A model generated the notes under the pieces. It did not search any database. It worked only from the letters and a program-made list of their open reading frames with translations, and was not told the origin of the DNA. The position numbers and the translations under genes are program-made. Below, piece after piece: positions 51,428 through 60,409 of a stretch of DNA of 64,000 nucleotides (its first letter is position 1; each line of letters begins with the position of its first letter). The stretch is taken from positions 1-64,000 of the forward strand of contig DAOSOK010000014.1 in the NCBI GenBank assembly GCA_035373905.1, given 5' to 3'. This DNA is from Candidatus Ozemobacteraceae bacterium (GTDB lineage Bacteria > Muiribacteriota > Ozemobacteria > Ozemobacterales > Ozemobacteraceae).

Positions 51428-51881
51428 CGGCACCAAGCTGATAGCGGCCAACAAACGGGCGTTCCACGAGTATTTCATTCTCGACAAGCTCGAAGTCGGC
51501 ATCGTCCTCGTCGGCTCGGAGCTCCGCCCCTGCCGGGAAGGCCGGGTCAACCTCAAGGACGGGTATGCCGAGGCCGAGAACGGCCAGTTATGGCTGAACG
51601 AAGTCCACATCGGCTCGAACCCCTTCTCGAACAGGCTCGATCATGCCCCACTGCGCCGCAGGCGCCTGCTCGCGCACAAGCGCGAGATCCTGAAGCTTCA
51701 ACAGAAACTGAAAGTCACCGGACACACCCTCATTCCGCTCCGGATGTATTTCAAGAAAGGGAACGTCAAGGTCGAGCTGGGCCTGGCCAAAGGCAAAGCC
51801 CAGTATGACAAGCGGGAAACGATCGCGAAGAAAGACCTGAAGCGCGAGCTCGACCGCGAGATGAGCGAGAGAAGGCGATGA
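51402..51881 (+). CDS. smpB: SsrA-binding protein SmpB
   Basis: A 159-residue tmRNA-binding protein needed for trans-translation. Motifs: IAANKRAFHEYFILDKLEVGIVL, LVGSELRPCREGRVNLKDGY, NPFSNRLDHAPLRRRRLL and the basic tail KGKAQYDKRETIAKKD. The likely start is TTG 51402, inside the upstream gene. No ssrA gene was recognised nearby. The stop overlaps the amidase start as ATGA. Confidence 0.94.
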   Translation: MKSKAASGDGTKLIAANKRAFHEYFILDKLEVGIVLVGSELRPCREGRVNLKDGYAEAENGQLWLNEVHIGSNPFSNRLDHAPLRRRRLLAHKREILKLQQKLKVTGHTLIPLRMYFKKGNVKVELGLAKGKAQYDKRETIAKKDLKRELDREMSERRR

Positions 51882-53656
51882 TATCGAACCGTTTCCGGCG
51901 CTCCTGGCGCCATACCCTTGCCGCGGGCGCGGCGGTCGTCCTGTTCATGGCCGGGCCCTCGTTCGCCCAGGAAAACGAGCGCTCGAAGGGCTACATCAAC
52001 GCCCGCGAGTTCGCCGAATCGCAGGGAATCGCGTACCAATGGTTTCCCATGCAGAAAACCCTCGTGCTGACCCGCGGCGGCCGGACGATGCGCCTGACGG
52101 TGGGCAAAACCGATGCGCTGGTCAACGAACAGCCGTTCGCCCTTCCCTCGCCGCCGGTCCTGGAGAACGGGCAGGTGATCGTCCCGGCAAGATCGATCAT
52201 CAATGCGTTCGCTTCCCAGCAGGCCTCACAGAAGCCTCTCCTGACGAAACCGCCGCAGGTGAAGATCGAAAGTCCCGAAGAGACGACAGAGGAAGAAGAA
52301 TCGGATGAACTCGGCCCGGACACCCCCGCCGACGAAACCCCCGCCTTGCAACCGGCGCAGCAGCGGCCTGCGGCCCCGCCCCCCCCTGTCGTTCTGACAA
52401 CCGCCCCGGCGGAGGAGCCGACGGTCGAGGAAGAGAAGGTCTCGACGCTCGTAACCGTCCGTCATTCGGTTCGTGAAGATCATACCCGCGTCGTGCTGGA
52501 GTTCGACGGCCCGATGCAGTTCACGACCGAAAATCTGGGGAAAGGCAAGCTCAAGCTTCGCATCAACGGCTGCCGGAACATCATCCCCACGAAGCGGTCG
52601 AATCCGGCAGGTCGCGACCTGAAGAGCGTCACCTTCCACGCGGGCCCCGACCGGAAAGGCCTCGTCGTGAATTTCGACGCCGTTTCCGGAGAATCCCCTC
52701 CGGTCATCGAAACGGTTGCCAATCCGTACCGGATCGTGCTGTCCTTCAAGGCTCCCCCCGATATCCTGGCCTCCGCCTCACAGAAACTGGCGGCTGCAAG
52801 CGAAACGACCGAAGTGCCGCCGAAACCAGCTTCGGCAGCGGCTGCGATTCCGGCGTCCGCATCCGGCCAGGTCGCGGCGGCCCCGTCGCTCCCCCCGGAG
52901 CCCGTCAAAGCAGAAAAACCCGGGACGACGGAGCCCGCCCAGGCAGAGCCTCCCGCGCGCGAACCGGCAAAGAACGTCAAAATCGACGTTCCTCTCGAGA
53001 CGCTGACGCGAACGGTGTTCACGGGGCGAGCAATCGTCATCGATCCGGGCCACGGCGGCTCGGATATGGGGGTCACCGCGAACGGCCTCTCCCCGGAAAA
53101 GGAAATCACGCTCTCCATCGCCGCGAAACTCAGGCAGACGCTACGCCAGATGGGTTTCAACGCCTACCTCCTGCGTTCCCAGGACACGACGATGTCGCCC
53201 GCCGACAGGCTCGCTGCGGCGAACAAGGCCGGGGGCGACCTGGTCATTTCCCTTCACGTCGGAGGCTCTTCGGACGAAACGATCGAGGGAGCAGCCTGCT
53301 TCAGCTACGACAGCGCAGGCATCACGTTCGAAGGAGAGTCCGGCGGAAAGATTTCCCCGCATACGGTCTACGGAGACTGGGCGAAATCGACCCGTTTCGA
53401 TCTGGCGCGCTTCCTGTCGGGAAAAATTCGCGATCGGCTCGTCCAGCACCTCTCGGCCCGGGATCGGGGCGTCAGGCCCCTCCCGCTTCTTCCCCTCAGG
53501 TTCATGGTCTACCCCGCCGTGCTGGTGGAAGTGGGGATGCTCTCGAATCCCACGGAAGGGCCGAAACTTAGCACCAGCGCATATCAGGAAGCCGCGGCGC
53601 GTTCCATCGCCAATGGGATCGTCGACTTTTTCAACAGCATCAAGCTGAATCCGTAA
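51878..53656 (+). CDS. N-acetylmuramoyl-L-alanine amidase (copper-amine-oxidase-like, AMIN and Amidase_3 domains)
   Basis: A 592-residue exported enzyme. Order: signal peptide (to PSFAQ), a stalk domain of the copper-amine-oxidase N-terminal type (YINAREFAESQGI to VIVPARSIINAFA, about 35-115), Pro/Glu linker, AMIN domain (about 190-295), second linker, and Amidase_3 (380-590). Zn ligands are expected in VIDPGHGG and SLHVGG, and the catalytic Glu in VEVGMLSNP. It cleaves the bond between MurNAc and the stem peptide, splitting septal peptidoglycan. No activator gene was recognised. Confidence 0.92.
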   Translation: MISNRFRRSWRHTLAAGAAVVLFMAGPSFAQENERSKGYINAREFAESQGIAYQWFPMQKTLVLTRGGRTMRLTVGKTDALVNEQPFALPSPPVLENGQVIVPARSIINAFASQQASQKPLLTKPPQVKIESPEETTEEEESDELGPDTPADETPALQPAQQRPAAPPPPVVLTTAPAEEPTVEEEKVSTLVTVRHSVREDHTRVVLEFDGPMQFTTENLGKGKLKLRINGCRNIIPTKRSNPAGRDLKSVTFHAGPDRKGLVVNFDAVSGESPPVIETVANPYRIVLSFKAPPDILASASQKLAAASETTEVPPKPASAAAAIPASASGQVAAAPSLPPEPVKAEKPGTTEPAQAEPPAREPAKNVKIDVPLETLTRTVFTGRAIVIDPGHGGSDMGVTANGLSPEKEITLSIAAKLRQTLRQMGFNAYLLRSQDTTMSPADRLAAANKAGGDLVISLHVGGSSDETIEGAACFSYDSAGITFEGESGGKISPHTVYGDWAKSTRFDLARFLSGKIRDRLVQHLSARDRGVRPLPLLPLRFMVYPAVLVEVGMLSNPTEGPKLSTSAYQEAAARSIANGIVDFFNSIKLNP

Positions 53657-53669
53657 ACGGAGGCCGGGA

Positions 53670-54332
53670 ATGCAGCCAGTCATCAAAAAGCGTCAGCGGC
53701 ATCAACCCGAGAATTTTCTCTTCATCCTGATGGGTTTGATTCTCATGGGGCTTCTGATATCGGGATACTTCCTGTTCGTCGACAAGGTTCTGCCCAGCCT
53801 GACGGGGACGTCCGGAAGTCCGGATCCGTCTCAGACGGCAACCAGATCAGGATCGGAGAGTTCCTCGGCGGGGAGCGCCGAAACAGTCATCCCCGAAGGG
53901 GAAGGAATGGCCGTGACGCTGTATTTCGGAGCACGCGGCGGCGAGCATCTCGTGAGGGAAGTACGGAAAATTCCCGAGCAGAAGATGCTTCTGAATCAGG
54001 CCACGGATCTGGTCAAAGAACTCATCAAAGGCCCGTTTTCGCAGGGATCGCGTGCGTTGATTCCGGGGGGCACCCAGCTTCGATCGCTCTTCTACAGCCA
54101 GGGCACCTTTTACGTCGATTTTTCGAAAGAATTCGCGGAAATGCATCCCGGAGGAGCTATCGAAGAGACCTTGACGCTGTATTCCGTCGTCAACACTCTG
54201 ACCGAACTCGATCGGAAGGCCCGGGTCAGATTTCTCATCAACGGTCTGGAGCAGGAAACGCTGAAAGGCCATGCAGGCCTGAAGAACGCTTTTTCGAGAT
54301 ACGAGCAGCTCCTGCTCTCTCCCGGGTCATGA
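53670..54332 (+). CDS. Membrane-anchored GerMN-domain protein
   Basis: A 220-residue protein with one N-terminal membrane segment (FLFILMGLILMGLLISGYFLF), a Ser-rich linker, and a GerMN domain (about 85-215: VTLYFGARGG, LVKELIKGP, LYSVVNTLTEL, VRFLINGLEQETLKGH). In spore formers GerM acts with SpoIID-SpoIIP at the cell wall; in others GerMN proteins accompany amidases, as here, 13 bases after an amidase gene. A role in guiding wall cleavage is inferred. Confidence 0.83.
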   Translation: MQPVIKKRQRHQPENFLFILMGLILMGLLISGYFLFVDKVLPSLTGTSGSPDPSQTATRSGSESSSAGSAETVIPEGEGMAVTLYFGARGGEHLVREVRKIPEQKMLLNQATDLVKELIKGPFSQGSRALIPGGTQLRSLFYSQGTFYVDFSKEFAEMHPGGAIEETLTLYSVVNTLTELDRKARVRFLINGLEQETLKGHAGLKNAFSRYEQLLLSPGS

Positions 54333-54349
54333 GCCGCAAACACGAAACA

Positions 54350-54375
54350 GCCCCGGCTTCAAAAAAAGCCGGGGC
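54350..54375. terminator. Bidirectional terminator
   Basis: Stem GCCCCGGCTT/AAGCCGGGGC (54350-54359, 54366-54375) with an A-rich loop lies between the convergent GerMN (+) and pilin (-) genes. Confidence 0.75.
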
Positions 54376-54398
54376 CGCAGTGAACGCCTGATATGGAA

Positions 54399-54740
54399 TC
54401 AACCGCCGTAGGTGGAGCTGGCACATCCATGATTCGGATAGCAATGAACCTTCTTCTCATCTGTAGAGGGGAGCCATTGATACGTGCCCCCCGAGGGGCA
54501 GACAGGGAGAGAATTCCCGACGAGGAGAGGTTTCAGATCATCGATCGTTCCGGGAAATTCCCCGCGTTCGGTATTGTACAACTCGGTCATGCGGGTGAGC
54601 AGGGATGAGTTTTCCCAGCACTTGTTCTGCCGGGCTCGCTCGCGGACCCTGTTGAAATGAGGAAGTGCGATGGCCGCCAGAACTCCGATGATCGCGATGA
54701 CGATCATCAGTTCGATGAGCGTGAAGCCTTTTCTTTTCAT
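54399..54740 (-). CDS. Type IV pilin or pseudopilin
   Basis: A 113-residue protein with the prepilin signature MKRKGFTLIELMIVIAIIGV: cleavage after Gly5, N-methyl-Phe, Glu at +5, long hydrophobic helix. The C-terminal part has four Cys (in KCWENS, VCPSGG, HCYPNHGC), and GGTYQWLP is typical of pilin beta-sheets. It could be the major subunit or a minor pilin. It is isolated from the pilMNOQ operon 17 kb away and has no prepilin peptidase nearby. GGAG precedes the ATG. Confidence 0.88.
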   Translation of the reverse strand: MKRKGFTLIELMIVIAIIGVLAAIALPHFNRVRERARQNKCWENSSLLTRMTELYNTERGEFPGTIDDLKPLLVGNSLPVCPSGGTYQWLPSTDEKKVHCYPNHGCASSTYGG

Positions 54741-54839
54741 AGAAATCTTCTCCTAACCCAAGTATACTGCTTCCATAGAGATTTGCAAGAAAACAATCAC
54801 CGGGGGCTTTGGTTGCAATTGCCCCAGAGGATACATATA

Positions 54840-55751
54840 ATGAAAATCATGAACCGGCTGACACCGCTCGTCGTATCACTTCTCGCCTTGGGCTTGATGA
54901 CCGGATGCGTGCCCGACAAGTATGGATTCTCTACTGAATTCGGCAAACCCGGCTCCGGGAGAGGGGAATTTCTCAGCCCCGCCGACATGGATCTCAGCCC
55001 GGACGGCGATCTGGTCATTTCCGATTCCGGAAACAACAGAATCCAGGTCGTATCGCCGAAGAACGGTGCCTATAAACTGGCCTTCGGCGAGTATGGCACG
55101 AGCGGCTTCAAGATATCCGGCATTGCCGGCTGCGGCGTGAATCCCCTTACCGGCGACATCTGGGTGTGCGACATGCGCGGAAACAAGCTGGTGAAGTTCT
55201 CGAAGACGGGCGCCCCTCTTCTGAAAGTCGACAAGAAGATGAAGTCGCCCATCGACGTCGCCATCGACAGGCAGGGCAACATTTATGTCCTAATGTCCAA
55301 ACAGGCCGATATCGTCAAGTTTGACGGCTTCGGAAACCACATCGGGAATATCGGAGGAACCGGCAAGACGGCCCTCGTGTTCCCCACGTCCATCACCGCC
55401 CGGGAAGACGCGCTGTATGTGACCGATTACGGCGGCAAACGCATCCTCAAAATGAGCCTCACCGGCGAACTCATCAAGGAATACACGAAGAAAGGCGAGT
55501 ATGAAGATCTGAAGGGACCGTCCAACATCTTCATCGACTCCCGCGGAAATCTCCTCGTTCTCGATATGGGCGAGGTTCCGATCGCCATTCTCGCCCCCGA
55601 CGGACAGCTTCTTTCGAAAATCGGGGAGTTCGGTAACGAGAAAGGGCAGTTTTTGTATCCCCGGGGCATCGTCTCCACGTCGAACGGCGAGATTTTTGTG
55701 CTCGACAACAGCCGCAACTGCGTTCTGACGTTCAAAAATGCATCGAAATAG
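54840..55751 (+). CDS. NHL-repeat lipoprotein
   Basis: A 303-residue lipoprotein (lipobox LMTGC, Cys near 23) forming a six-bladed NHL propeller: LSPDGDLVISDSGNNRIQVV, NPLTGDIWVCDMRGNKLVKF, IDRQGNIYVLMSKQADIVKF, LYVTDYGGKRILKM, SRGNLLVLDMGEVPIAIL, SNGEIFVLDNSRNCVLTF. NHL propellers bind proteins, ligands or glycans on the cell surface; no enzyme site is evident. It shares a divergent promoter region with the pilin gene, and mltG follows after 21 bases. Confidence 0.82.
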   Translation: MKIMNRLTPLVVSLLALGLMTGCVPDKYGFSTEFGKPGSGRGEFLSPADMDLSPDGDLVISDSGNNRIQVVSPKNGAYKLAFGEYGTSGFKISGIAGCGVNPLTGDIWVCDMRGNKLVKFSKTGAPLLKVDKKMKSPIDVAIDRQGNIYVLMSKQADIVKFDGFGNHIGNIGGTGKTALVFPTSITAREDALYVTDYGGKRILKMSLTGELIKEYTKKGEYEDLKGPSNIFIDSRGNLLVLDMGEVPIAILAPDGQLLSKIGEFGNEKGQFLYPRGIVSTSNGEIFVLDNSRNCVLTFKNASK

Positions 55752-55772
55752 CGGAATTGTCCAGCAGGCCAT

Positions 55773-56816
55773 ATGTCCCTTTTCCGTTCGCTTCTGACGT
55801 TTGGGATTCTATTCGGAATCGCTGCAATAGGGTTTCTGGCCGGAGGATTTCTCTGGTTTCACGAGCAAACCCTGTCCCGCGGCTCATCGTCGCGGAATGC
55901 GGCCCCGATCGACATCGAGATAAAACCCGGCAACGCTCCCAAGGAAATCGCTTCCCGTCTGAAAAGCGGCGGCATCATCCGGAGCGCATTCGTCTTCCGC
56001 TTTTTGAGTTCTCTCTACGGTGTCGATACGCGGCTGAAACCCGGAAAATACAGTTTCAACGGCACGGAATCCGTCGAAGACATCCTGAAAGCCCTGATCA
56101 AAGGTCGGGAAGAGCTGGTTCGCGTCACCATTCCCGAGGGTTTAACGCTGGCGGCGATATCCCAGTTGATCGAAAAAGCCGGTATAGCGTCTTCGGCGGC
56201 GTTTCTCGAATTGACGCGCTCCAAGCGCATCTCGGACGCCTTTTTCGGAGATTGGGGGACTCTTCCTTCCCTGGAAGGCATGGCCTTTCCCGAAACGTAC
56301 GCCTTTTCCAAAGGCGTCGACGTCGAGGAGGTGCTCTCCACGATGCTCCGCATGACCCGCGACAGGGTCGACCGTCTTATCGCCGGGCCCAAAACAAGTT
56401 CGGGCCTGACGAAGTATGAAGCCTGCATCCTCGCTTCGATCGTCGAGCGAGAGGCGAAACTCGCCTCCGAGAGGCCGCTGGTGGCCTCCGTGTTTCTGAA
56501 TCGCCTTCGGAGCGGCATGCGCCTGGAATCCTGCGCAACGGTCCAGTTCGCCCTCCCCGAGCATAAGGAGCGGCTTACGTTCGATGACCTGAAAATTATC
56601 TCTCCTTTCAACACCTATCAGATCAACGGCCTTCCGCCCACGCCGATATCAAATTTCGGCGCGTCCGCCCTGGCGGCAGTGGCATCTCCGGCAGTCACCG
56701 ATTACCTTTTTTTCGTCTCGGACGCGGCGGAGGGCCACCGATTCTCCACCACGCTGGCAGAACATGAACGATCGCGAAAAGACTTTTTCCAGATCAGAAA
56801 GAAAAAAAACCGGTAA
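55773..56816 (+). CDS. mltG: Endolytic murein transglycosylase MltG
   Basis: A 347-residue inner-membrane enzyme with one N-terminal membrane segment, a LysM-like region (IEIKPGNAPKEIASRLKSGG) and the YceG catalytic domain: LASIVEREA (catalytic Glu near 226), RLESCATVQFALPEHKERL, and SPFNTYQINGLPPTPISNFG. It cuts nascent glycan strands and helps set their length. It overlaps the next gene by one base (TAATG). Confidence 0.94.
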   Translation: MSLFRSLLTFGILFGIAAIGFLAGGFLWFHEQTLSRGSSSRNAAPIDIEIKPGNAPKEIASRLKSGGIIRSAFVFRFLSSLYGVDTRLKPGKYSFNGTESVEDILKALIKGREELVRVTIPEGLTLAAISQLIEKAGIASSAAFLELTRSKRISDAFFGDWGTLPSLEGMAFPETYAFSKGVDVEEVLSTMLRMTRDRVDRLIAGPKTSSGLTKYEACILASIVEREAKLASERPLVASVFLNRLRSGMRLESCATVQFALPEHKERLTFDDLKIISPFNTYQINGLPPTPISNFGASALAAVASPAVTDYLFFVSDAAEGHRFSTTLAEHERSRKDFFQIRKKKNR

Positions 56817-57637
56817 TGAGTCCTTGTCATTCCATGAAAATTGCGCTCCGCCTCCTCGTTCTGGGACTTCTTCTCGCGGTTCCCGGTTTTTGCGGCGAGT
56901 CGCGAATCGTCTCACTGGCACCGGAAATAACGGAATTTCTGCTGGAATTGGGAGGAGGAAGCTCGATCGTCGGCGTCTCGGATTCCTGCTCACTTCCTGC
57001 CGATGCCTCGCTCATTCCCCGCATCGGGACTGTCGAACTGAACATGGAGCGGCTTGTCAGGCTCAAGCCAACGGCCATCCTCGATCTGAACGGGGCCCAC
57101 AGACGATACGAACTGCTCTTTCGCCAGTTATCCCTGAGATACGTGAATATCGGAATCGATCAACTGGCCGACATTCCCTCCGCCGCCGTTCGTCTCTCGA
57201 ACGAACTCGGAACTCCCGATCGCGGCACGGCATTCACAGCCACATGGGAACGGCAATTATCCCGCCTTGTCTCGAAACACGCTCATCCCAAACCGAGGGT
57301 CTATATCGAGACCTGGGATGCTCCCCTTCAATCCGCCACGGAAAAAAGCTTCATCGGACAGCTCGTCCAGCTCGCCGGCGGTGAAAACGTCATCAGCGAT
57401 TCCTCCAACAGATACCCGGTCGTCACGGACATTCAGATCATCACAAGCAATCCGGAAGTCATTTTCATCGCCTACCCGATCGGTGATATTTCCAGAATCA
57501 GTTCGCGGCCAGGGTGGGGGGACATAGACGCCGTCAGAAAAAAGCGCGTGTATCAACTCGGCGACGAACAAAACCGGCTTGGCTCAGCCGCGCTGAAAAA
57601 TCTTTTGGCCCTCTCCAATCTACTAAGAACCAAATAA
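56816..57637 (+). CDS. BtuF-like cobalamin/iron-complex binding protein
   Basis: A 273-residue (267 if ATG 56834 is used) periplasmic binding protein of the helical-backbone type: signal peptide (IALRLLVLGLLLAVPGFCG), then RIVSLAPEITEFLLELG, IVGVSDSCSLP, LVRLKPTAILDLNG and PEVIFIAY. It resembles BtuF/FepB-class proteins. The substrate cannot be told, and no permease or ATPase gene is near. B12 would fit the radical-SAM genes here only loosely. Confidence 0.78.
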   Translation: MSPCHSMKIALRLLVLGLLLAVPGFCGESRIVSLAPEITEFLLELGGGSSIVGVSDSCSLPADASLIPRIGTVELNMERLVRLKPTAILDLNGAHRRYELLFRQLSLRYVNIGIDQLADIPSAAVRLSNELGTPDRGTAFTATWERQLSRLVSKHAHPKPRVYIETWDAPLQSATEKSFIGQLVQLAGGENVISDSSNRYPVVTDIQIITSNPEVIFIAYPIGDISRISSRPGWGDIDAVRKKRVYQLGDEQNRLGSAALKNLLALSNLLRTK

Positions 57638-57687
57638 CATTATTATTATTCTGTCTTATTTATCACTAATTCGATAAACTCCTACTC

Positions 57688-57715
57688 GATTCTGGTTGCT
57701 TCTTGCTGCAGAATC
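57688..57715. repeat. Hairpin in an AT-rich leader
   Basis: Seven-base arms GATTCTG/CAGAATC flank a 14-base loop, in the 125-base gap before the NHL gene at 57763. The first half of the gap (57638-57690) is AT-rich and probably promoter sequence. Confidence 0.3.
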
Positions 57716-57762
57716 AAGGAGTTACCCGTTTTCCGAGGAGAGATACGAACAAGGGACGCAAT

Positions 57763-59088
57763 ATGAACATAGCCACGAAAGGCCGGGCAAAGGCGGCTAC
57801 AATTTTCCGATCATGCATTCTGTGGGCAGGCGTCCTTTTCATGCTCGGCGCCGCCCCGCCCCCTGTTTTTTGTATAGAGACGTCTGCAAAGACCGCAACA
57901 AATGCGGCGGCGACGGGAACGGCGGCCACGTCCGGCGCGAAGCAACCGGAAACAGCTTCTCGACAAGAAGCATCGCTAACCATCGATGTTGCGACAACCA
58001 CGACCAGATTCATCTTTCACGTTCCCCGAGCCGGTTGCGTATCGATTCAAAGCCGATCGAAGACGAAAAGGCAAAACGACCGACTTTGGGGGCCGTTCTG
58101 GTGCGAGCCGGGGCGATACGTTGCAACTCTTCCCACGGATCTCGTATCGGGGCGGAAGGGAATCCTCGAAGTCTTTTCGGTTTCCCTCGCGCCGACCTTG
58201 GTCATCGGACGCTCGGGGAAAGGGGAACGTCAATTCATCAGGCCGATGGGTCTGGGGTGGGATGCGACGTCCAGAGAACTCTACATTGCGGACACAGGAA
58301 ATGACCGCATCGTTCGGCTCAGCTCCGACGGGAGGTTCGTTTCCCAGTATGGCGGGTTCGGCGTTGCGTTCGGCGACTCTTCGGAAGAGCGGGAAGACAG
58401 TCTTGACGAGCCTTGGGACGTCGCCCCGGGCGGGTTTTCGAATTTTTACGTCAGCGACCAGAACAACAATCGGATCTGTGAGTTCGACGCCTACAAAAAC
58501 TACCGGGGGACGACCTACCCTCGCGAAGGGGATCGTGCCTCCCGGTTAAATAAACCGCGAGGCATCATGGTCGACGGCGAGAACAACATCTGGCTGGTCG
58601 ACAGCAGAGAAGACCGCGTGTTGAAGCTCACCCCCTCAGGCAACAAACTGTTCGAACTGGGCGGCTTCGGCTGGAGTTCCCAGAAATTCAAGGAACCGAC
58701 CCAAGTCGCCGTCGACGACACCGGCCGCATCTTCGTCTGTGACCGGGGAAACGCCCGCATCGGCGTGTTCGACCGCCTCGGTTCTTACCTGAACGACATC
58801 AGGACCGGCCTGAAAAGTCCGACGGGAGTCGCCGTCGATCCCGACGGCCTCGTCCACGTCTGCGACGAGCGAACGAACGAAGTGCGCGTGTTTCTTCCCG
58901 GCGGGAAACTGTTGAGCAGTCTTCCGGGCGTATCGGAAACCGATCGTTTCCGGTATCCGGCGGATCTGGTCGCGATCTCGGACGTCGTCTACGTTCTCGA
59001 CTCCGGGAACAATCGAATCGTCGTCCTAGAGCGGCGTAAAGACCGGCAGGAAACGCCTTGGCAGGTCGGCATCCCCATGATACAATGA
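57763..59088 (+). CDS. Secreted NHL-repeat protein
   Basis: A 441-residue protein with a signal segment (ILWAGVLFMLGAAPPPVFC, possibly lipidated), an Ala/Thr-rich linker, a small beta domain (about 70-145) and a six-bladed NHL propeller (ELYIADTGNDRIVRL, NFYVSDQNNNRICEF, NIWLVDSREDRVLKL, RIFVCDRGNARIGVF, LVHVCDERTNEVRVF, VVYVLDSGNNRIVVL). ATG 57763 follows AAGGGA. It probably works with the TPR lipoprotein downstream. Ligand unknown. Confidence 0.8.
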   Translation: MNIATKGRAKAATIFRSCILWAGVLFMLGAAPPPVFCIETSAKTATNAAATGTAATSGAKQPETASRQEASLTIDVATTTTRFIFHVPRAGCVSIQSRSKTKRQNDRLWGPFWCEPGRYVATLPTDLVSGRKGILEVFSVSLAPTLVIGRSGKGERQFIRPMGLGWDATSRELYIADTGNDRIVRLSSDGRFVSQYGGFGVAFGDSSEEREDSLDEPWDVAPGGFSNFYVSDQNNNRICEFDAYKNYRGTTYPREGDRASRLNKPRGIMVDGENNIWLVDSREDRVLKLTPSGNKLFELGGFGWSSQKFKEPTQVAVDDTGRIFVCDRGNARIGVFDRLGSYLNDIRTGLKSPTGVAVDPDGLVHVCDERTNEVRVFLPGGKLLSSLPGVSETDRFRYPADLVAISDVVYVLDSGNNRIVVLERRKDRQETPWQVGIPMIQ

Positions 59089-59144
59089 GTCTTCCGACCG
59101 ACACGGCCGGAGGGTTCCTACACTCAGAGTTCAGGGGGCACACG

Positions 59145-60128
59145 TTGATTCGTTCGATATTCCGGCTCGGGCTGAGCGCCGCTCTGGCCGTCGGTCTCAC
59201 CTTTTCCCTCGGCGGCTGCAAAAAAGGCAACCGGCAGGAGAAGCAGCGCTTCAAACTGCACATGACCGACGAAGTCAAAAACACTCCCTTGTCGCAGCTT
59301 CTTCCGAAGACCAATGTCAAGACCGGCAAACGCATCGCGGAAGTCGATGATAAGGTCAAAAACGATTACATGTACGGCACTCTCGCCGGGCAGTATGGAA
59401 AGTATCCGACGGCGGTCACGTATCTCAAGGCCGCCCTGGCCCGCGAGCCGAAACTCGTCGACGCGCATCACAACCTGGGACTCGCCTATTACAAGATGGG
59501 CCGGGTCGACGATGCGATAAGGGAATGGGCCCAAACCCTGCGCCTCGACCCTACGTATGACGAGACGTATTACAACATCGCGATTTTCCTGCTCGACAAC
59601 GGACGCAAGGCCGATGCCCAAACGGCCCTCACCAGGTGCATTCAGGCGAACCAGTTTCACCTGAAAGCCCGTTTCGCTCTCGGCAAGCTCGCCCAGCAGG
59701 AGGGCAAAAACCAGGAAGCGATCAGGCATTTCCGCGCCTACCAGATGCGCGACCGCGGCGATCTCAAGGTTCACCTGGCCCTCGGCGAACTGTATCTGCT
59801 CGAAAACCAGGTCGATGCCTCGCTCAAGGAGTTCGAATCCGCCGCACGTATCGACGACAAGAACCCCACCGTCCACTACCAGCTCGGCGTCGCCTACCAT
59901 CGGCGCGGCCAGCTCGATCAGGCCATCTTCCAGTACAAGCGCACGACCGAACTCGCTCCCGACCACGTTCATGCCTACATCAACCTGGGCGACGTCTACA
60001 GTTACCGCAAGGAGTATGCTTCGGCTCTGGCCGCCTACAACGCGGCGCTCGGCATCGATTCGACCAACGTCTACGCGCAGAAGAAGGCGGCCCAGGTGGA
60101 AAAGAAGCTCCTGGAAAAGGACCAGTGA
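59145..60128 (+). CDS. TPR lipoprotein
   Basis: A 327-residue protein starting at TTG 59145, with AGGGGG seven bases upstream. The signal peptide ends in LGGC, so it is a lipoprotein. About seven TPR units follow, e.g. AHHNLGLAYYKMGRVDDA, TYYNIAIFLLDNGRKADA, ARFALGKLAQQEGKNQEA and VHYQLGVAYHRRGQLDQA. An upstream ATG at 59085 overlaps the previous stop but has no ribosome site. A PilF/PilW-like pilotin role is possible, because such TPR lipoproteins help secretin assembly, but it is not adjacent to pilQ. Confidence 0.8.
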   Translation: MIRSIFRLGLSAALAVGLTFSLGGCKKGNRQEKQRFKLHMTDEVKNTPLSQLLPKTNVKTGKRIAEVDDKVKNDYMYGTLAGQYGKYPTAVTYLKAALAREPKLVDAHHNLGLAYYKMGRVDDAIREWAQTLRLDPTYDETYYNIAIFLLDNGRKADAQTALTRCIQANQFHLKARFALGKLAQQEGKNQEAIRHFRAYQMRDRGDLKVHLALGELYLLENQVDASLKEFESAARIDDKNPTVHYQLGVAYHRRGQLDQAIFQYKRTTELAPDHVHAYINLGDVYSYRKEYASALAAYNAALGIDSTNVYAQKKAAQVEKKLLEKDQ

Positions 60129-60409
60129 TCCACGCCAAAGCCCGGACAGGCATGATCGGGCCGCGCCCCCCCGGTGGTGAGCCCGACGCCGTCGATGCCG
60201 TGAAGCGGGAGATTCTCAAGGATCGTCTTGCGTTGTCGGACGTCGAGGCGATCGACCTGTTGAACCGTCTCAAGGCCGACGCCGCGAAACAGCTGGGCGT
60301 CCCTCCTTCCACCATCGAGATCGATTTCGAGTTTTACGGACGCGAACTCGATTTCACCATCACCGCCAACATGCAGAATCTTCCACCGACCAGGAGCACC
60401 AGATCATGA
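60125..60409 (+). CDS. Small conserved-looking hypothetical protein (94 residues)
   Basis: The GTG start overlaps the TPR lipoprotein stop as GTGA, and the stop overlaps the radical SAM start as ATGA, so it is translationally coupled on both sides. The peptide has a helical, charged middle (VKREILKDRLALSDVEAIDLL) and a beta-rich end (TIEIDFEFYGRELDFTITAN). No signal peptide. ATG 60152 is an alternative start. Family unknown. Confidence 0.6.
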   Translation: MIHAKARTGMIGPRPPGGEPDAVDAVKREILKDRLALSDVEAIDLLNRLKADAAKQLGVPPSTIEIDFEFYGRELDFTITANMQNLPPTRSTRS

